Positions 25,040 to 32,967 of a stretch of DNA of 39,812 nucleotides are shown here, one piece after another. Source of the stretch: Pseudoroseomonas ludipueritiae (lineage in GTDB: Bacteria; Pseudomonadota; Alphaproteobacteria; Acetobacterales; Acetobacteraceae); contig NZ_JACTUZ010000026.1 in assembly GCF_014490445.1 (NCBI RefSeq), forward strand, positions 1 through 39,812. The letters are read 5' to 3'. Numbering within the stretch: position 1 is the stretch's first letter; every line of letters begins with the position of its first letter. Below the pieces are notes generated by a model. It worked only from the letters and a program-made list of their open reading frames with translations. It was not told the DNA's origin and did no database searches. The position numbers and the translations under genes were made by a program.

Positions 25040-26626
25040 TCAGGCGGGCTGCACATCCATGGCCAGCGTCATCTCATCCGCCCGGGGCGTATGGCTGACG
25101 CCGCGCCGCATGGCCCAGATATTCTTCTGGATGTGCAGCGGCACCCAGGCGGCATCGGCGGCGGCGATGCGCGTGGCCTCCTGGAACAGCTTCTCGCGCG
25201 CGGCATCGTCGGCGGTGGCCAGCGCCTGCGTCAGCACGCTGTCGTACTTCGCGCTGGAATAGCCGACATGATTCACGGTGCCCCAGCCCTTTTCCATGTC
25301 GCGGGTGCCGAGCAACCCGCGCAGGCCGGCAGAGGGTTCGCCGCCTGAGTTGGACCAGCCGCCCATGGTGATGCTGGCATCGCGCCGCGCGCCGCGCTGC
25401 GCCACCACGGCGAAGGGCAGGGTCTCCACCTTGGTCTTGATGCCAACGCGGCTCCACATCTGCCCGATGCTCTGCGCGATCTGCGCATCGTTCACATAGC
25501 GGTCGTTGGAGGCCAGCAGCGTCACGCCAAAGCCATTGGGCAGCCCGGCTTCCGCCAGCAGCTTTCGCGCCTTGTCCGGGTCGAAGGCGGGGAAAGGCAG
25601 GTCCGGCACATAGCCGTAGGTATCCGGCGGCATCAGCTGGCCCGTCGGCAGCGCGGCGCCGGACATGACGCGGTCCGCGATGGCCGGGCGGTTGATGGCC
25701 ACGGAAAGCGCCTGCCGCACGCGCAGATCCGTCATAGGGTTGCGGATAGCCTCGCCATTCGGCCCCGTCACGTAAGGGGATTCCGTGCGGAAGTCGGTGC
25801 GGAGATAAACGGAGCGGAGGCTGGTGATCTCCGACAGCGCCAGGCCGGCCTCGCCACGCAGACGGGCGATGTCGTTGGTTGGCACGGCGTCGATGAAGGT
25901 GACATCGCCCGCCTGCAAGGCCGCGGTGCGGGCGCCGTCATTGGCGATGATGCGGTAGTTCACCCGCTCCCAGGCCGCCTTCCTGCCCCAGTAGGCGTCG
26001 TTGCGCGCCAGTTCCACCCGGTCGCCGGAGCGGAAGGAGACAAGGCGGAAGGGCCCGGTGCCGATGGCGTTCTTGCCATTGTTGAAGTCGCCCGTGGCGG
26101 GATTTTCACCCAGCCCGTGCCAGATGATGGCCACCTGCGACAGGTCCGCCGGCAGCAGCGGATAGACGCCGGCGGTATGCAGCCGGACGCGCAGCGGGTC
26201 CAGGATCTCCACCCGCTGGATCGCCTTGGTATAGACGGCAAAGGAGCCAGGGCTGTTCACCACCCTTGGCACGCGATCGATGGTGTAGGCGACATCCCGC
26301 GCCGTGAAAGCCTCGTTGTTGTGGAAGCGGATGCCTTCTCGCAGCTCAAATTCCCAGGTCGTGTCGTCGAGAAGCTTCCAGGACGTGGCGAGGCCAGGCA
26401 TCAGGCGGCCCTGCGCGTCGCGATGCACCAGGAAATCGAAGAGATGCGCCGCCAGGGCGTTGTTGGGGGTCAGGGTATAGAAATGCGGGTCCACCGAACT
26501 GGGCGGGGCGCCGACGGCGAGGTCGAGCAGGCGGCCCGCCTGCTGCGCCCGCGCGGGGCGTGCCGCCGGCAGGAGGGCGGGCGCCAGGGCGGCGCCCAGG
26601 ATCAGGCGGCGGGGCAGGGCTGTCAT
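25040..26626 (-). CDS. ABC transporter substrate-binding protein, family 5
   Basis: A 528-residue periplasmic binding protein (SBP_bac_5). The signal peptide (MTALPRRLILGAALAPALLPAARPARA, stated here by its ends MTALPRR and ARA|QQ) and the GGAGGAA upstream fix the start at 26626; the frame is open for another 100 codons but reads as antisense of the amidohydrolase gene. Landmarks: ELREGIRFHNNEAFTARDVAYTIDRV and MTDLRVRQALSVAINRPAIADRVM. Its start overlaps the stop of the M20 gene (ATGA), so it is the third gene of the unit. No membrane components are adjacent. It may import the amide, peptide or opine-like substrate that the M20 enzyme hydrolyses (inference). Confidence 0.9.
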   Translation of the reverse strand: MTALPRRLILGAALAPALLPAARPARAQQAGRLLDLAVGAPPSSVDPHFYTLTPNNALAAHLFDFLVHRDAQGRLMPGLATSWKLLDDTTWEFELREGIRFHNNEAFTARDVAYTIDRVPRVVNSPGSFAVYTKAIQRVEILDPLRVRLHTAGVYPLLPADLSQVAIIWHGLGENPATGDFNNGKNAIGTGPFRLVSFRSGDRVELARNDAYWGRKAAWERVNYRIIANDGARTAALQAGDVTFIDAVPTNDIARLRGEAGLALSEITSLRSVYLRTDFRTESPYVTGPNGEAIRNPMTDLRVRQALSVAINRPAIADRVMSGAALPTGQLMPPDTYGYVPDLPFPAFDPDKARKLLAEAGLPNGFGVTLLASNDRYVNDAQIAQSIGQMWSRVGIKTKVETLPFAVVAQRGARRDASITMGGWSNSGGEPSAGLRGLLGTRDMEKGWGTVNHVGYSSAKYDSVLTQALATADDAAREKLFQEATRIAAADAAWVPLHIQKNIWAMRRGVSHTPRADEMTLAMDVQPA

Positions 26627-27831
26627 GCGGGTTCCTCCGGTGCGGGGGCGGGTGTCGCGTGAGCGGTGGCCCCGGTAGCGGCGGAGCCCAGGATGTCCCG
26701 TGCCGTGCGCATGAAGACGCGCGCGCCGATCGCGATCAGCTCGTCGGGAAAGTCGTAATCGGGGTTGTGCAGGCTGGGCCGGTCCTCGCCCGCGCCAAGC
26801 AGGAACATGGCCGATGGCGCGAGCTGCCCGAAGCGGCCGAAATCCTCGGAGGCCCGCAGCGGCAGGCCATGCGGGCCGTGCGGGATGCCCTCGGCCTCCA
26901 GGGCACGGCGGAGATGCGCCACGGCCTCCGGCGCATTCTCGCAATGGTCGAAAACATCCTGATAGCCGATCTCGATGCCCAGGCCGCCATCCGCCGCGGC
27001 CTGCCGCGCCAGGGCCTCAGCCTCGGCGCGCAGGCGCCGCATCTGGGCGTCGTTCAGGCTGCGCAGCGTGCACCAGACCTCGGCTCGGCCGGGCGCGACG
27101 CCGAAGCAGGCTTCGCCCAATGCCGCGTGCGTCACCGTCACCATGGCGAAATCCGGCGCCAGCCAGGCGCCGCCACCCAGCGCCGTCAGCGCGGGCATCA
27201 GCCGTGCCATGGCGGCCATGGGGGAAAGCCCGGTTTCGGGCGCCGAGGCATGGGCGGTGCGGCCCGAGAGCACGATCCGCATGCCGGCGGAAGCGCAGTT
27301 CGCCGGCCCCTCGGCCAGGGCCACGGCGCCCAGCGGCAGGCCGGGCATATTGTGGCAGGCGAAGGCGAGATCCGGGCGGATGGCGCCGAAGGCCGGGTCG
27401 GCGATCACAGCGGCGGCGCCGGTGCCATCCTCCTCCGCCGGCTGGAACAGTAGCACCACACGGCCCCGCTGCGGCCGCTGCCGCCCGAAGCCACGCGCCA
27501 GTGCCGCCAGCATGGCCATGTGCCCGTCATGGCCGCAGGCATGCGACCGGCCCGGTGCGTTGGAGCGGTGGGGTGCGTCCGAGATTTCCTGGATAGGGAG
27601 CCCATCCAGCTCGGCGCGGAACATCACTGTGGGGCCGGGTGCCGTGCCATGGAACACCGCCGCCACGCCATGCCCGCCGAGGCCGGACAACACGCGGTCC
27701 GCGCCGGCGGCGGCCAGCATGGCGCGGACCGCCTGGGCGGTGCCTTTCTCCTGCCCTGAGAGTTCAGGCATCCGGTGCAGGCCCTGCCGCCATTCGGCCA
27801 GTTCCACGGTGTCGCGGTTGGTCAGGAACAT
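26623..27831 (-). CDS. M20 family amidohydrolase (hippurate hydrolase-like)
   Basis: A 402-residue M20D-type metallo-amidohydrolase. The metal sites are visible: HACGHDGH (residues 97-104), QPAEE (130-134, with the catalytic Glu), a CHNMPGLPLG histidine and LHNPDYDFPD near the end. The dimerisation insert (about 185-295) carries SGRTAHASAPETGLSP. Such enzymes remove acyl groups from N-acyl amino acids or related conjugates. It starts two bases after the cyclodeaminase stop with no strong ribosome site of its own, so translation is probably coupled. The last 25 residues (Ala/Pro/Thr-rich) are a non-conserved tail. Confidence 0.92.
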   Translation of the reverse strand: MFLTNRDTVELAEWRQGLHRMPELSGQEKGTAQAVRAMLAAAGADRVLSGLGGHGVAAVFHGTAPGPTVMFRAELDGLPIQEISDAPHRSNAPGRSHACGHDGHMAMLAALARGFGRQRPQRGRVVLLFQPAEEDGTGAAAVIADPAFGAIRPDLAFACHNMPGLPLGAVALAEGPANCASAGMRIVLSGRTAHASAPETGLSPMAAMARLMPALTALGGGAWLAPDFAMVTVTHAALGEACFGVAPGRAEVWCTLRSLNDAQMRRLRAEAEALARQAAADGGLGIEIGYQDVFDHCENAPEAVAHLRRALEAEGIPHGPHGLPLRASEDFGRFGQLAPSAMFLLGAGEDRPSLHNPDYDFPDELIAIGARVFMRTARDILGSAATGATAHATPAPAPEEPA

Positions 27832-27833
27832 GG

Positions 27834-28898
27834 TCAGGCGGCGGCCTGGAAGCCGGCGCGCAGCAGCATGCCGTAGAGGTCGCGTGGCTCGTCCGGGTCG
27901 GCCAACAGGTCGAGCTGCGTGTACTTGCCCGTGCGTAGCAGCTGGTCCCGCACATAGCGCAGGGCGGAGAAATCCTCCGTCGCGAAGCCGACGCTGTCGA
28001 AAACCGTCACCTCCGCCGCATCCCGCCGGCCTTCCGCCCGCCCGGCGACCACCTGCCAGAACTCGGTGACAGGATGATCCGGCGGCAGCTGCTGGATCTC
28101 TCCCTCGATCCGTGTCTGCGGGGTGTATTCCACAAAGATGCCGGCGCGCAGCAGGATGTCACGATGCAGCTCCGTCTTGCCCGGGCAGTCTCCGCCGATG
28201 GCGTTGATGTGGACGCCGCTGCCGACAAGATTGTCCGTCAGAATGGTGGCGAACTGCTTGTCGGCGGTGCAGGTGGTGATGATCTGCGCGCCCAGCACCG
28301 CCTCCTCGCTGCTGCCGCAGGGCACCACCGTCAGGCCGCTGCCGGCGAGGTTGCGCGCGGCCTTGCGCGTCGCGGCAGGGTCGATGTCATAGAGGCGCAC
28401 GGTGTCGATCCCGCAGAGGGCTTTGAAGGCCAGGGCCTGGAACTCGCATTGCGCGCCGTTGCCGATCATGGCCATGACGCGGCTGCCCGGGGGCGCCAGA
28501 TACTTCCCCGCCAGGGCGGAGGTGGCGGCGGTGCGCAGCGCGGTCAGGATCGTCATCTCGGAAAGCAGCACCGGATAGCCGTCGCTGACCTTGGCCAGCA
28601 TGCCGAAGGCGGTAACGGTCTGCCGGCCCTCCCGCGTGTTCTTCGGGTGGCCGTTGACGTATTTGAAGCCGTAGGTCTCCCCATCGCTGGTCGGCATCAG
28701 CTCGATGACGCCTTCAGCAGAATGCGCGGCAACGCGCGGCGTCTTATCGAACAGCTCCCACCGCGCGAAATCCGCCTCGATATAGCCAGCCAGCTCCGAC
28801 AACAGGCGCTCCACGCCGATGTCCAGCACGATCTCCATCATGTGCTCGACGCTGACGAAGGGGACGAGGCTCAGGGGGCCAGGTGCGGTGATCGTCAT
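27834..28898 (-). CDS. Ornithine cyclodeaminase/mu-crystallin family protein
   Basis: A 354-residue NAD-binding protein of the OCD family, of full bacterial-OCD length. It contains GETYGFKYVNGHPKNTREGRQTVTAFGMLA, TALRTAATSALAGKYLAPPGSRVMAMIGNGAQCEFQALA (Rossmann loop GNGAQ), and INAIGGDCPGKTELHRDIL, all matching true OCDs more than alanine dehydrogenase relatives. OCD turns ornithine into proline and ammonia. AGGAG precedes the ATG. First gene of a three-gene unit with M20 and a binding protein, facing a GntR gene. The unit could take up an N-acyl-amino acid, free the amino acid and deaminate it; this is inference. Confidence 0.9.
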   Translation of the reverse strand: MTITAPGPLSLVPFVSVEHMMEIVLDIGVERLLSELAGYIEADFARWELFDKTPRVAAHSAEGVIELMPTSDGETYGFKYVNGHPKNTREGRQTVTAFGMLAKVSDGYPVLLSEMTILTALRTAATSALAGKYLAPPGSRVMAMIGNGAQCEFQALAFKALCGIDTVRLYDIDPAATRKAARNLAGSGLTVVPCGSSEEAVLGAQIITTCTADKQFATILTDNLVGSGVHINAIGGDCPGKTELHRDILLRAGIFVEYTPQTRIEGEIQQLPPDHPVTEFWQVVAGRAEGRRDAAEVTVFDSVGFATEDFSALRYVRDQLLRTGKYTQLDLLADPDEPRDLYGMLLRAGFQAAA

Positions 28899-28959
28899 GG
28901 AACAACTCCTGCGACGTGCGCGACATGCTAGCCAAATCAGTGCTAAAGATGCCTAAGTT

Positions 28960-28976
28960 AACTGTCAACAGTTGAC
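28960..28976. promoter_or_regulatory. GntR-type palindromic operator
   Basis: Two overlapping palindromes lie between the divergent cyclodeaminase and GntR genes: AACTGT-CA-ACAGTT (28960-28973) and GTCAAC-A-GTTGAC (28964-28976). The GT-N(x)-AC core fits FadR/FCD-type GntR operators. It is 62 bases from both start codons. Confidence 0.7.
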
Positions 28977-29037
28977 GCGATGGATGTCGACGAATAGGTG
29001 ACGCGCCCGCCAGCGGACCACCTCCGGAGGACAACAG

Positions 29038-29742
29038 ATGGATCTCACCGCTACCATGTCCCTCCATCCTCCCAGCCTGGCGCAGGCCGTGAGAGGGCAA
29101 TTGATGCGCATGATCGCCCAGGGTGCGTTGCGGCCGGGCGGGCGGCTGAATGAGGTGCATCTGGCGGAGCGCTTCGGCATCAGCCGCGGCCCTGTGCGCG
29201 AAGCGGCAAGGGAGCTGGAGGGCGCGGGGGTGCTGGTGAGCCGGCCGCGTCAAGGCTTCTATGTGGTGAACTTCACCCCGGCCGAGATCCGCGACATCTA
29301 CGAAACCAAGAACTGGCTGGAAGACGCCTTCATCACCGACCTTGCTGCGCATCTGCCGATGGCGGCACGGCAGGAGATCCTGGCTGATATCGACAGCATC
29401 GACGTCTCCGAACGCGAAAATTTCGGGGAAAGCTTGCTGCAATTCCGCCGCCGCGTTTGCGGCCAGTTGCGCAACCGCTTCCTGGCGGAACTGATGGCGG
29501 CGCTCTACCGCAAGTTCTATGTCATTTCGGCCGTGGTGCCGGTAACCGACAACACGGTGCGGCAGGAGTGGATTCTCGCGGTGCTGCGCCGCTTCTGGGC
29601 GGCGATGATCGCCGGCGACGCGACCGCCGCGCGCGCCGTGATGGCCGAGGACACGGCGCATTGGCTGGCGGACCTACCGCAACGCTTCGCCGAGGTATTG
29701 CAGCGGCCGGCCCCGGGCCATGTCGCAAGGCTGGGTCAGTAG
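29038..29742 (+). CDS. GntR family transcriptional regulator (FCD domain)
   Basis: A 234-residue FadR-subfamily regulator. The winged HTH spans about residues 13-75 (ALRPGGRLNEVHLAERFGISRGPVREAARELEGAG). The C-terminal FCD helical domain follows, though its usual metal-binding histidines are hard to place: only H219-like and H190-like candidates are visible. GGAGG lies seven bases before the ATG. It diverges from the cyclodeaminase/M20/binding-protein unit across the palindromic operator, so it likely represses that unit until its substrate appears. Confidence 0.9.
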   Translation: MDLTATMSLHPPSLAQAVRGQLMRMIAQGALRPGGRLNEVHLAERFGISRGPVREAARELEGAGVLVSRPRQGFYVVNFTPAEIRDIYETKNWLEDAFITDLAAHLPMAARQEILADIDSIDVSERENFGESLLQFRRRVCGQLRNRFLAELMAALYRKFYVISAVVPVTDNTVRQEWILAVLRRFWAAMIAGDATAARAVMAEDTAHWLADLPQRFAEVLQRPAPGHVARLGQ

Positions 29743-29750
29743 AGGTTGTT

Positions 29751-30015
29751 GGGCATGGCGGCGGCAAAGTAGTCAAAGTGGACCGCGTCGGGTGGATGGA
29801 AATCCCCGACCAGCAGAGCGTGGTGAATGCGCTGACCGCCAGCGAGGTGCAGGTGGTGACGAATATCGGCGCCGACGACATGGACATGATGCGCGGCCGG
29901 CACGGCATCAAGCTGCGGACGCGCCTGGCCAACAATTCGCTTTCCCTGCGGATGAACTGGCTGCGGCCACCCTTCAACAACCTGAAGGTCCGGCAGGCGG
30001 TGCTGCACGCCGCCA
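29751..30015 (+). pseudogene. Fragment of a family-5 substrate-binding protein gene
   Basis: About 85 in-frame codons match the middle of an SBP_bac_5 protein: a VDRVGWMEIPDQQSVVNAL segment and then LRMNWLRPPFNNLKVRQAVLHA. The same landmarks occur in the intact gene at 7772-9361 (KVVHVERVEWHIVPD and YPPFNNVAIRRVVLSA), though too divergent for a recent copy. Both ends of the protein are missing and there is no start site. It directly follows the GntR gene, so it is probably the relic of a transporter gene lost by deletion. The rest of 29743-30101 shows no gene. Confidence 0.75.
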
Positions 30016-30101
30016 GCAGGCATCAGTCAACATCGTGCGGCTGATCCACGCGTGGGTCATGTGGACGGCTGATCCTCGCCGCCCGAAGGCCAGGGCAGCC
30101 T

Positions 30102-30842
30102 TCAGGTCTGGGCGCCGCCATTCACCTGCAGCATCTGCCCGTTGATGAAGGCACCTGCATCCGAAGCCAGGGTCCGGGCCAGCACGGCCACCTCGGCTGG
30201 TGTTCCGCGTCTTCCTGTGGGAATGCGCACGGCCACCGGGTCTCGCGGCATTCCTGCGCGGGTCTGCCCATCCTTGGCGATCGGGCCGGGCGAGATGGCG
30301 TTCACCGTGATGCCGCGGCCACCGAATTCCTTCGCCAGTGCCTTGGTCAGGCCCCAGACACCATGCTTGGCGACCGATACAGCCGCATGGCCCGCATAAC
30401 CCTGAATGGCATTCATGCCAGTGAAGTTGATGATGCGCCCCCAGCCGCGCTCCAGCATCCCTGGCAGGCAGGCGCTGGCGAGCCAGCGCGCGGCGTCCAT
30501 GTCCACCGCCAGTACCCGGCGCCAAGTCTCCTCATCCGTAGCCAGGAAAGGAGCGGCTGGCCGGATGGCCGCATTGTTCACCAGCACGTTGACGTGCCGG
30601 AAACGCGCGAGGGCCTCTTCCACGATCCGCATGCAGTCTGCGGCATCGCCAATATCGCCCATGGCGACCAGCACTTCACGGCCCAGCGCCCGCACCTCCT
30701 GTGCCACAGCCTCGCAGGCGGCGCGGTTGGATGAACCATTCACCACGATATCGAAGCCTTCTTGCGCCAGGCCCAACGCGACCGCGCGGCCGATATTGCG
30801 GCCGGAGCCAGTGATGAGGGCCACTTTGCGTTCAGCGGCCAT
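30102..30842 (-). CDS. SDR-fold protein with atypical active site
   Basis: A 246-residue Rossmann protein of the short-chain dehydrogenase superfamily. The cofactor loop TGSGRNIG (11-18), VLVNNAA (86-92) and the GRGITVNAISPGPI region are ordinary. The catalytic tetrad is not: the Asn position is Asp114, the Ser position is Gly142 (in NFTGMNA), the Tyr position is Val155 (in AVSVAK), and only Lys159 remains. The frame is otherwise intact with a normal C-terminal QMLQVNGGAQT, so it is not simply decaying. It may be a non-enzymatic binder or use different chemistry. It stands alone, downstream of the pseudogene and convergent with it. Confidence 0.85.
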   Translation of the reverse strand: MAAERKVALITGSGRNIGRAVALGLAQEGFDIVVNGSSNRAACEAVAQEVRALGREVLVAMGDIGDAADCMRIVEEALARFRHVNVLVNNAAIRPAAPFLATDEETWRRVLAVDMDAARWLASACLPGMLERGWGRIINFTGMNAIQGYAGHAAVSVAKHGVWGLTKALAKEFGGRGITVNAISPGPIAKDGQTRAGMPRDPVAVRIPTGRRGTPAEVAVLARTLASDAGAFINGQMLQVNGGAQT

Positions 30843-30994
30843 GCAGCGTCTCTCCTGTGGTAGAGGCGGCCGATGGACGTGCCGCGCTTGTCCTGGGCCG
30901 ATGGTGCGGAAGATCTGCCATCAACCCGGGCGCGTTGGTCAAGTGGGGGAACGGCCACCATCAACCCGATATTCCGCTGAGAGGAATCCACGCC

Positions 30995-31018
30995 CGATGC
31001 CGCCGGGAAAAGGCATCG
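30995..31018. terminator. Hairpin downstream of the LuxR/protease array
   Basis: A perfect 7-bp inverted repeat (CGATGCC / GGCATCG, 10-base loop) lies about 95 bases past the LuxR stop, inside the 30843-31113 gap that shows no gene. There is no T-run, so its role as terminator is weakly supported. Confidence 0.3.
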
Positions 31019-31113
31019 CCATGCTGCCCCGATGCACTCCGAGGAATGGCACCCCTGAGCGAATCCTGCCTCGCGACAGGCCGCGCCGGGCTCCGACGGT
31101 TCCTGACGCCGGT

Positions 31114-31854
31114 CTAGGTTTCCCTTGCTCTGCCATGTGCAGTGAGGCTCCTGCCGCAATCGGCTTTCTTCTCGACGAGCCACCACTGACGCGCGACGCA
31201 GGCTACCAGTTCCGATTGCTTGTTCATGCCGAGCTTGGCGTAGATGCGTCCGGTGTGGACGCGCACCGTGTGGAAGCTGATATCCAGGCGGCGGCCGATC
31301 GCCTTGGCGTCCCAGCCGTGATACACCAGCAAGGCGATCTCCAGTTCGCGTGGGGTCAGAACATCCAGCAGGCTCGGCATTTCCTGCTCCAAGCCGCCTT
31401 TCAGCACGACATACCGCCGGCCGCAGAGCGCGAGACTGCCCAGGATCTCCTTCCCTGCCGGAGCAGCATGGTCGGGCACCACCTCGCAGGAATGCCCGGC
31501 GATGCTGAAGCAGGCCACCGGAACCTCCTCCGGCTGCGCTGCTGCGCTTCCCCACGCCGTGTCTGCCTCGCCATCGCCCGGTATCGGTCCTGGAGTATGG
31601 CCGGCCTCCACGCTTTCTGCGCGGCGCACCCATCGTGACCGGATGGCGTCGATCAACGGCCTTGGAACGGCATGAGCGCCGAAGTGGCCCGACTGTGGCT
31701 TCACCTGAAGTCTCCAAGGGTTCCGCCGGGGCGATGTTCTGGCGGAGAAAGGATGGTTCCCCAACCGCCGGATGGAGTTGCAGCCTGCTGCCATGCCCGC
31801 CCAGGATGCCTCAACCGGCTCGCCCGGCTCAATCATTCCGTTGCCGAAGTGCAA
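31114..31854 (-). CDS. LuxR-type HTH regulator, start uncertain
   Basis: The C-terminal 70 or so residues are a clear LuxR/GerE DNA-binding domain: LTPRELEIALLVYHGWDAKAIGRRLDISFHTVRVHTGRIYAKLG. Before it, a stretch ending LGSLALCGRRYVVLKGG resembles the small N-terminal part of short LuxR proteins in this order. The first 60-80 residues of the longest frame look non-coding, and the first in-phase codon is a TTG touching the protease stop. The true start is probably further in, at a GTG or TTG that I cannot fix. It follows the protease gene on the same strand and may be its last partner or an independent regulator. No receiver or autoinducer domain is visible. Confidence 0.7.
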   Translation of the reverse strand: MHFGNGMIEPGEPVEASWAGMAAGCNSIRRLGNHPFSARTSPRRNPWRLQVKPQSGHFGAHAVPRPLIDAIRSRWVRRAESVEAGHTPGPIPGDGEADTAWGSAAAQPEEVPVACFSIAGHSCEVVPDHAAPAGKEILGSLALCGRRYVVLKGGLEQEMPSLLDVLTPRELEIALLVYHGWDAKAIGRRLDISFHTVRVHTGRIYAKLGMNKQSELVACVARQWWLVEKKADCGRSLTAHGRARET

Positions 31855-32967
31855 TCACGGCATCGCCACCATGGCGCCAGCCCCGGCAATCATCCGTGAG
31901 GGGTCCGCTGCCGCCGCCACCAGTTCCGCCGTGATCCGGACACCGCTGTTCACGGTGCCCGGAGGGGCCAGCAACGCCCCGCGCTTGCAGCCATGGGAAC
32001 GCCCCTCCGCATCCAGCAGCCCGGCTGTATGCACGCCGATGATCGCGGCATCGTTCCCGAGGCGCGTGATGATCGGGCTGCCGCTATGGCCCGGGCAGGT
32101 ATCCACCGAATGGAACAGGCGCCTTGGGCTGAAGCGCACCAGGCGCTCCGCATGCCGCCAAAGGGTGCCGAGTGGCCGGTCGGACGGGTATCCCGCCACG
32201 GTGATGCGCCCACGCTCCCTGATCCGCGCGATGCTCGCATCCGGCAGCGAACGGAGCGGCATGAAGCGCCGCAGGCCCGGGAAGGGGCGTGGAAGGTCGA
32301 TGAACCCCCAGTCCCAGACACCACGCTCCGGCCCCTCGATGAAGCCGCGCGGAACCCAGAAGCGCCGGGCTTCCATGGTGCCGTAGGGCATGGTCCCCCG
32401 GTCGCTCCGCCCTGGCACGACGATGATGCGGACGGGTGCCCGCCTGCGCTGCAGGCTCCAGATGCAATGCGCCGCCGTCAGCACCCGGCGCGGCGAGATC
32501 AGCACCCCGCTGCAGCCGGAGCACCCGCCGCCGCCGAAGTCGCGGCACAGATGAACCATCGTGTTCCAGGGGTAGAGCTTGGTGCGGATTTCCTGCACGC
32601 GGTCATCGGAGGGGCCGATCACCGAAAGGTCCGCATCCTCCTCCCCAGGCTGTTCGGCGCTCCGGCGCTCGTCCGGCCAGTAGCCGCCATCCCATGGCAG
32701 CGGCGGTGCGGTGGCCAGGGGATCGTCACCCGGGGGATTGCTCCAGGGGTCGACCGGCGGCAGGCCCTGCGGGTCCCACGGCACATAGTCCCACCAGCCC
32801 GAACCCCAGGGGATGGCTCCTCCCCAGCCACGCCATCGCGGGCCGCGCCGCCAGGGCGGGTAACCCCATGGCCTTGTGATGGGCGGGGGCAAGCCGCCGC
32901 CAGGGCTCCAGCCGCCACGGCGCACAGGCCCGGCGGCACCTGATGCGACACGGTGAAGGCGCCTCAT
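31855..32967 (-). CDS. Trypsin/V8-like serine protease with Trp/Pro-rich leader
   Basis: A 370-residue S1-type protease. The triad is readable: H167 in LTAAHC, D219 in VWDWGFIDL, and S295 in CPGHSGSPI. The GHSGSP form, in place of GDSGGP, resembles V8/glutamyl endopeptidases. Residues about 18-100 are strikingly rich in Trp, Pro and Gly and acidic towards the end, and look like a disordered leader or propeptide. There is no clear signal peptide, so export is uncertain. Six cysteines (141, 149, 152, 168, 291, 327) could form disulfides. The start overlaps the stop of the preceding gene (ATGA), which ties it to the upstream array. Confidence 0.85.
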   Translation of the reverse strand: MRRLHRVASGAAGPVRRGGWSPGGGLPPPITRPWGYPPWRRGPRWRGWGGAIPWGSGWWDYVPWDPQGLPPVDPWSNPPGDDPLATAPPLPWDGGYWPDERRSAEQPGEEDADLSVIGPSDDRVQEIRTKLYPWNTMVHLCRDFGGGGCSGCSGVLISPRRVLTAAHCIWSLQRRRAPVRIIVVPGRSDRGTMPYGTMEARRFWVPRGFIEGPERGVWDWGFIDLPRPFPGLRRFMPLRSLPDASIARIRERGRITVAGYPSDRPLGTLWRHAERLVRFSPRRLFHSVDTCPGHSGSPIITRLGNDAAIIGVHTAGLLDAEGRSHGCKRGALLAPPGTVNSGVRITAELVAAAADPSRMIAGAGAMVAMP

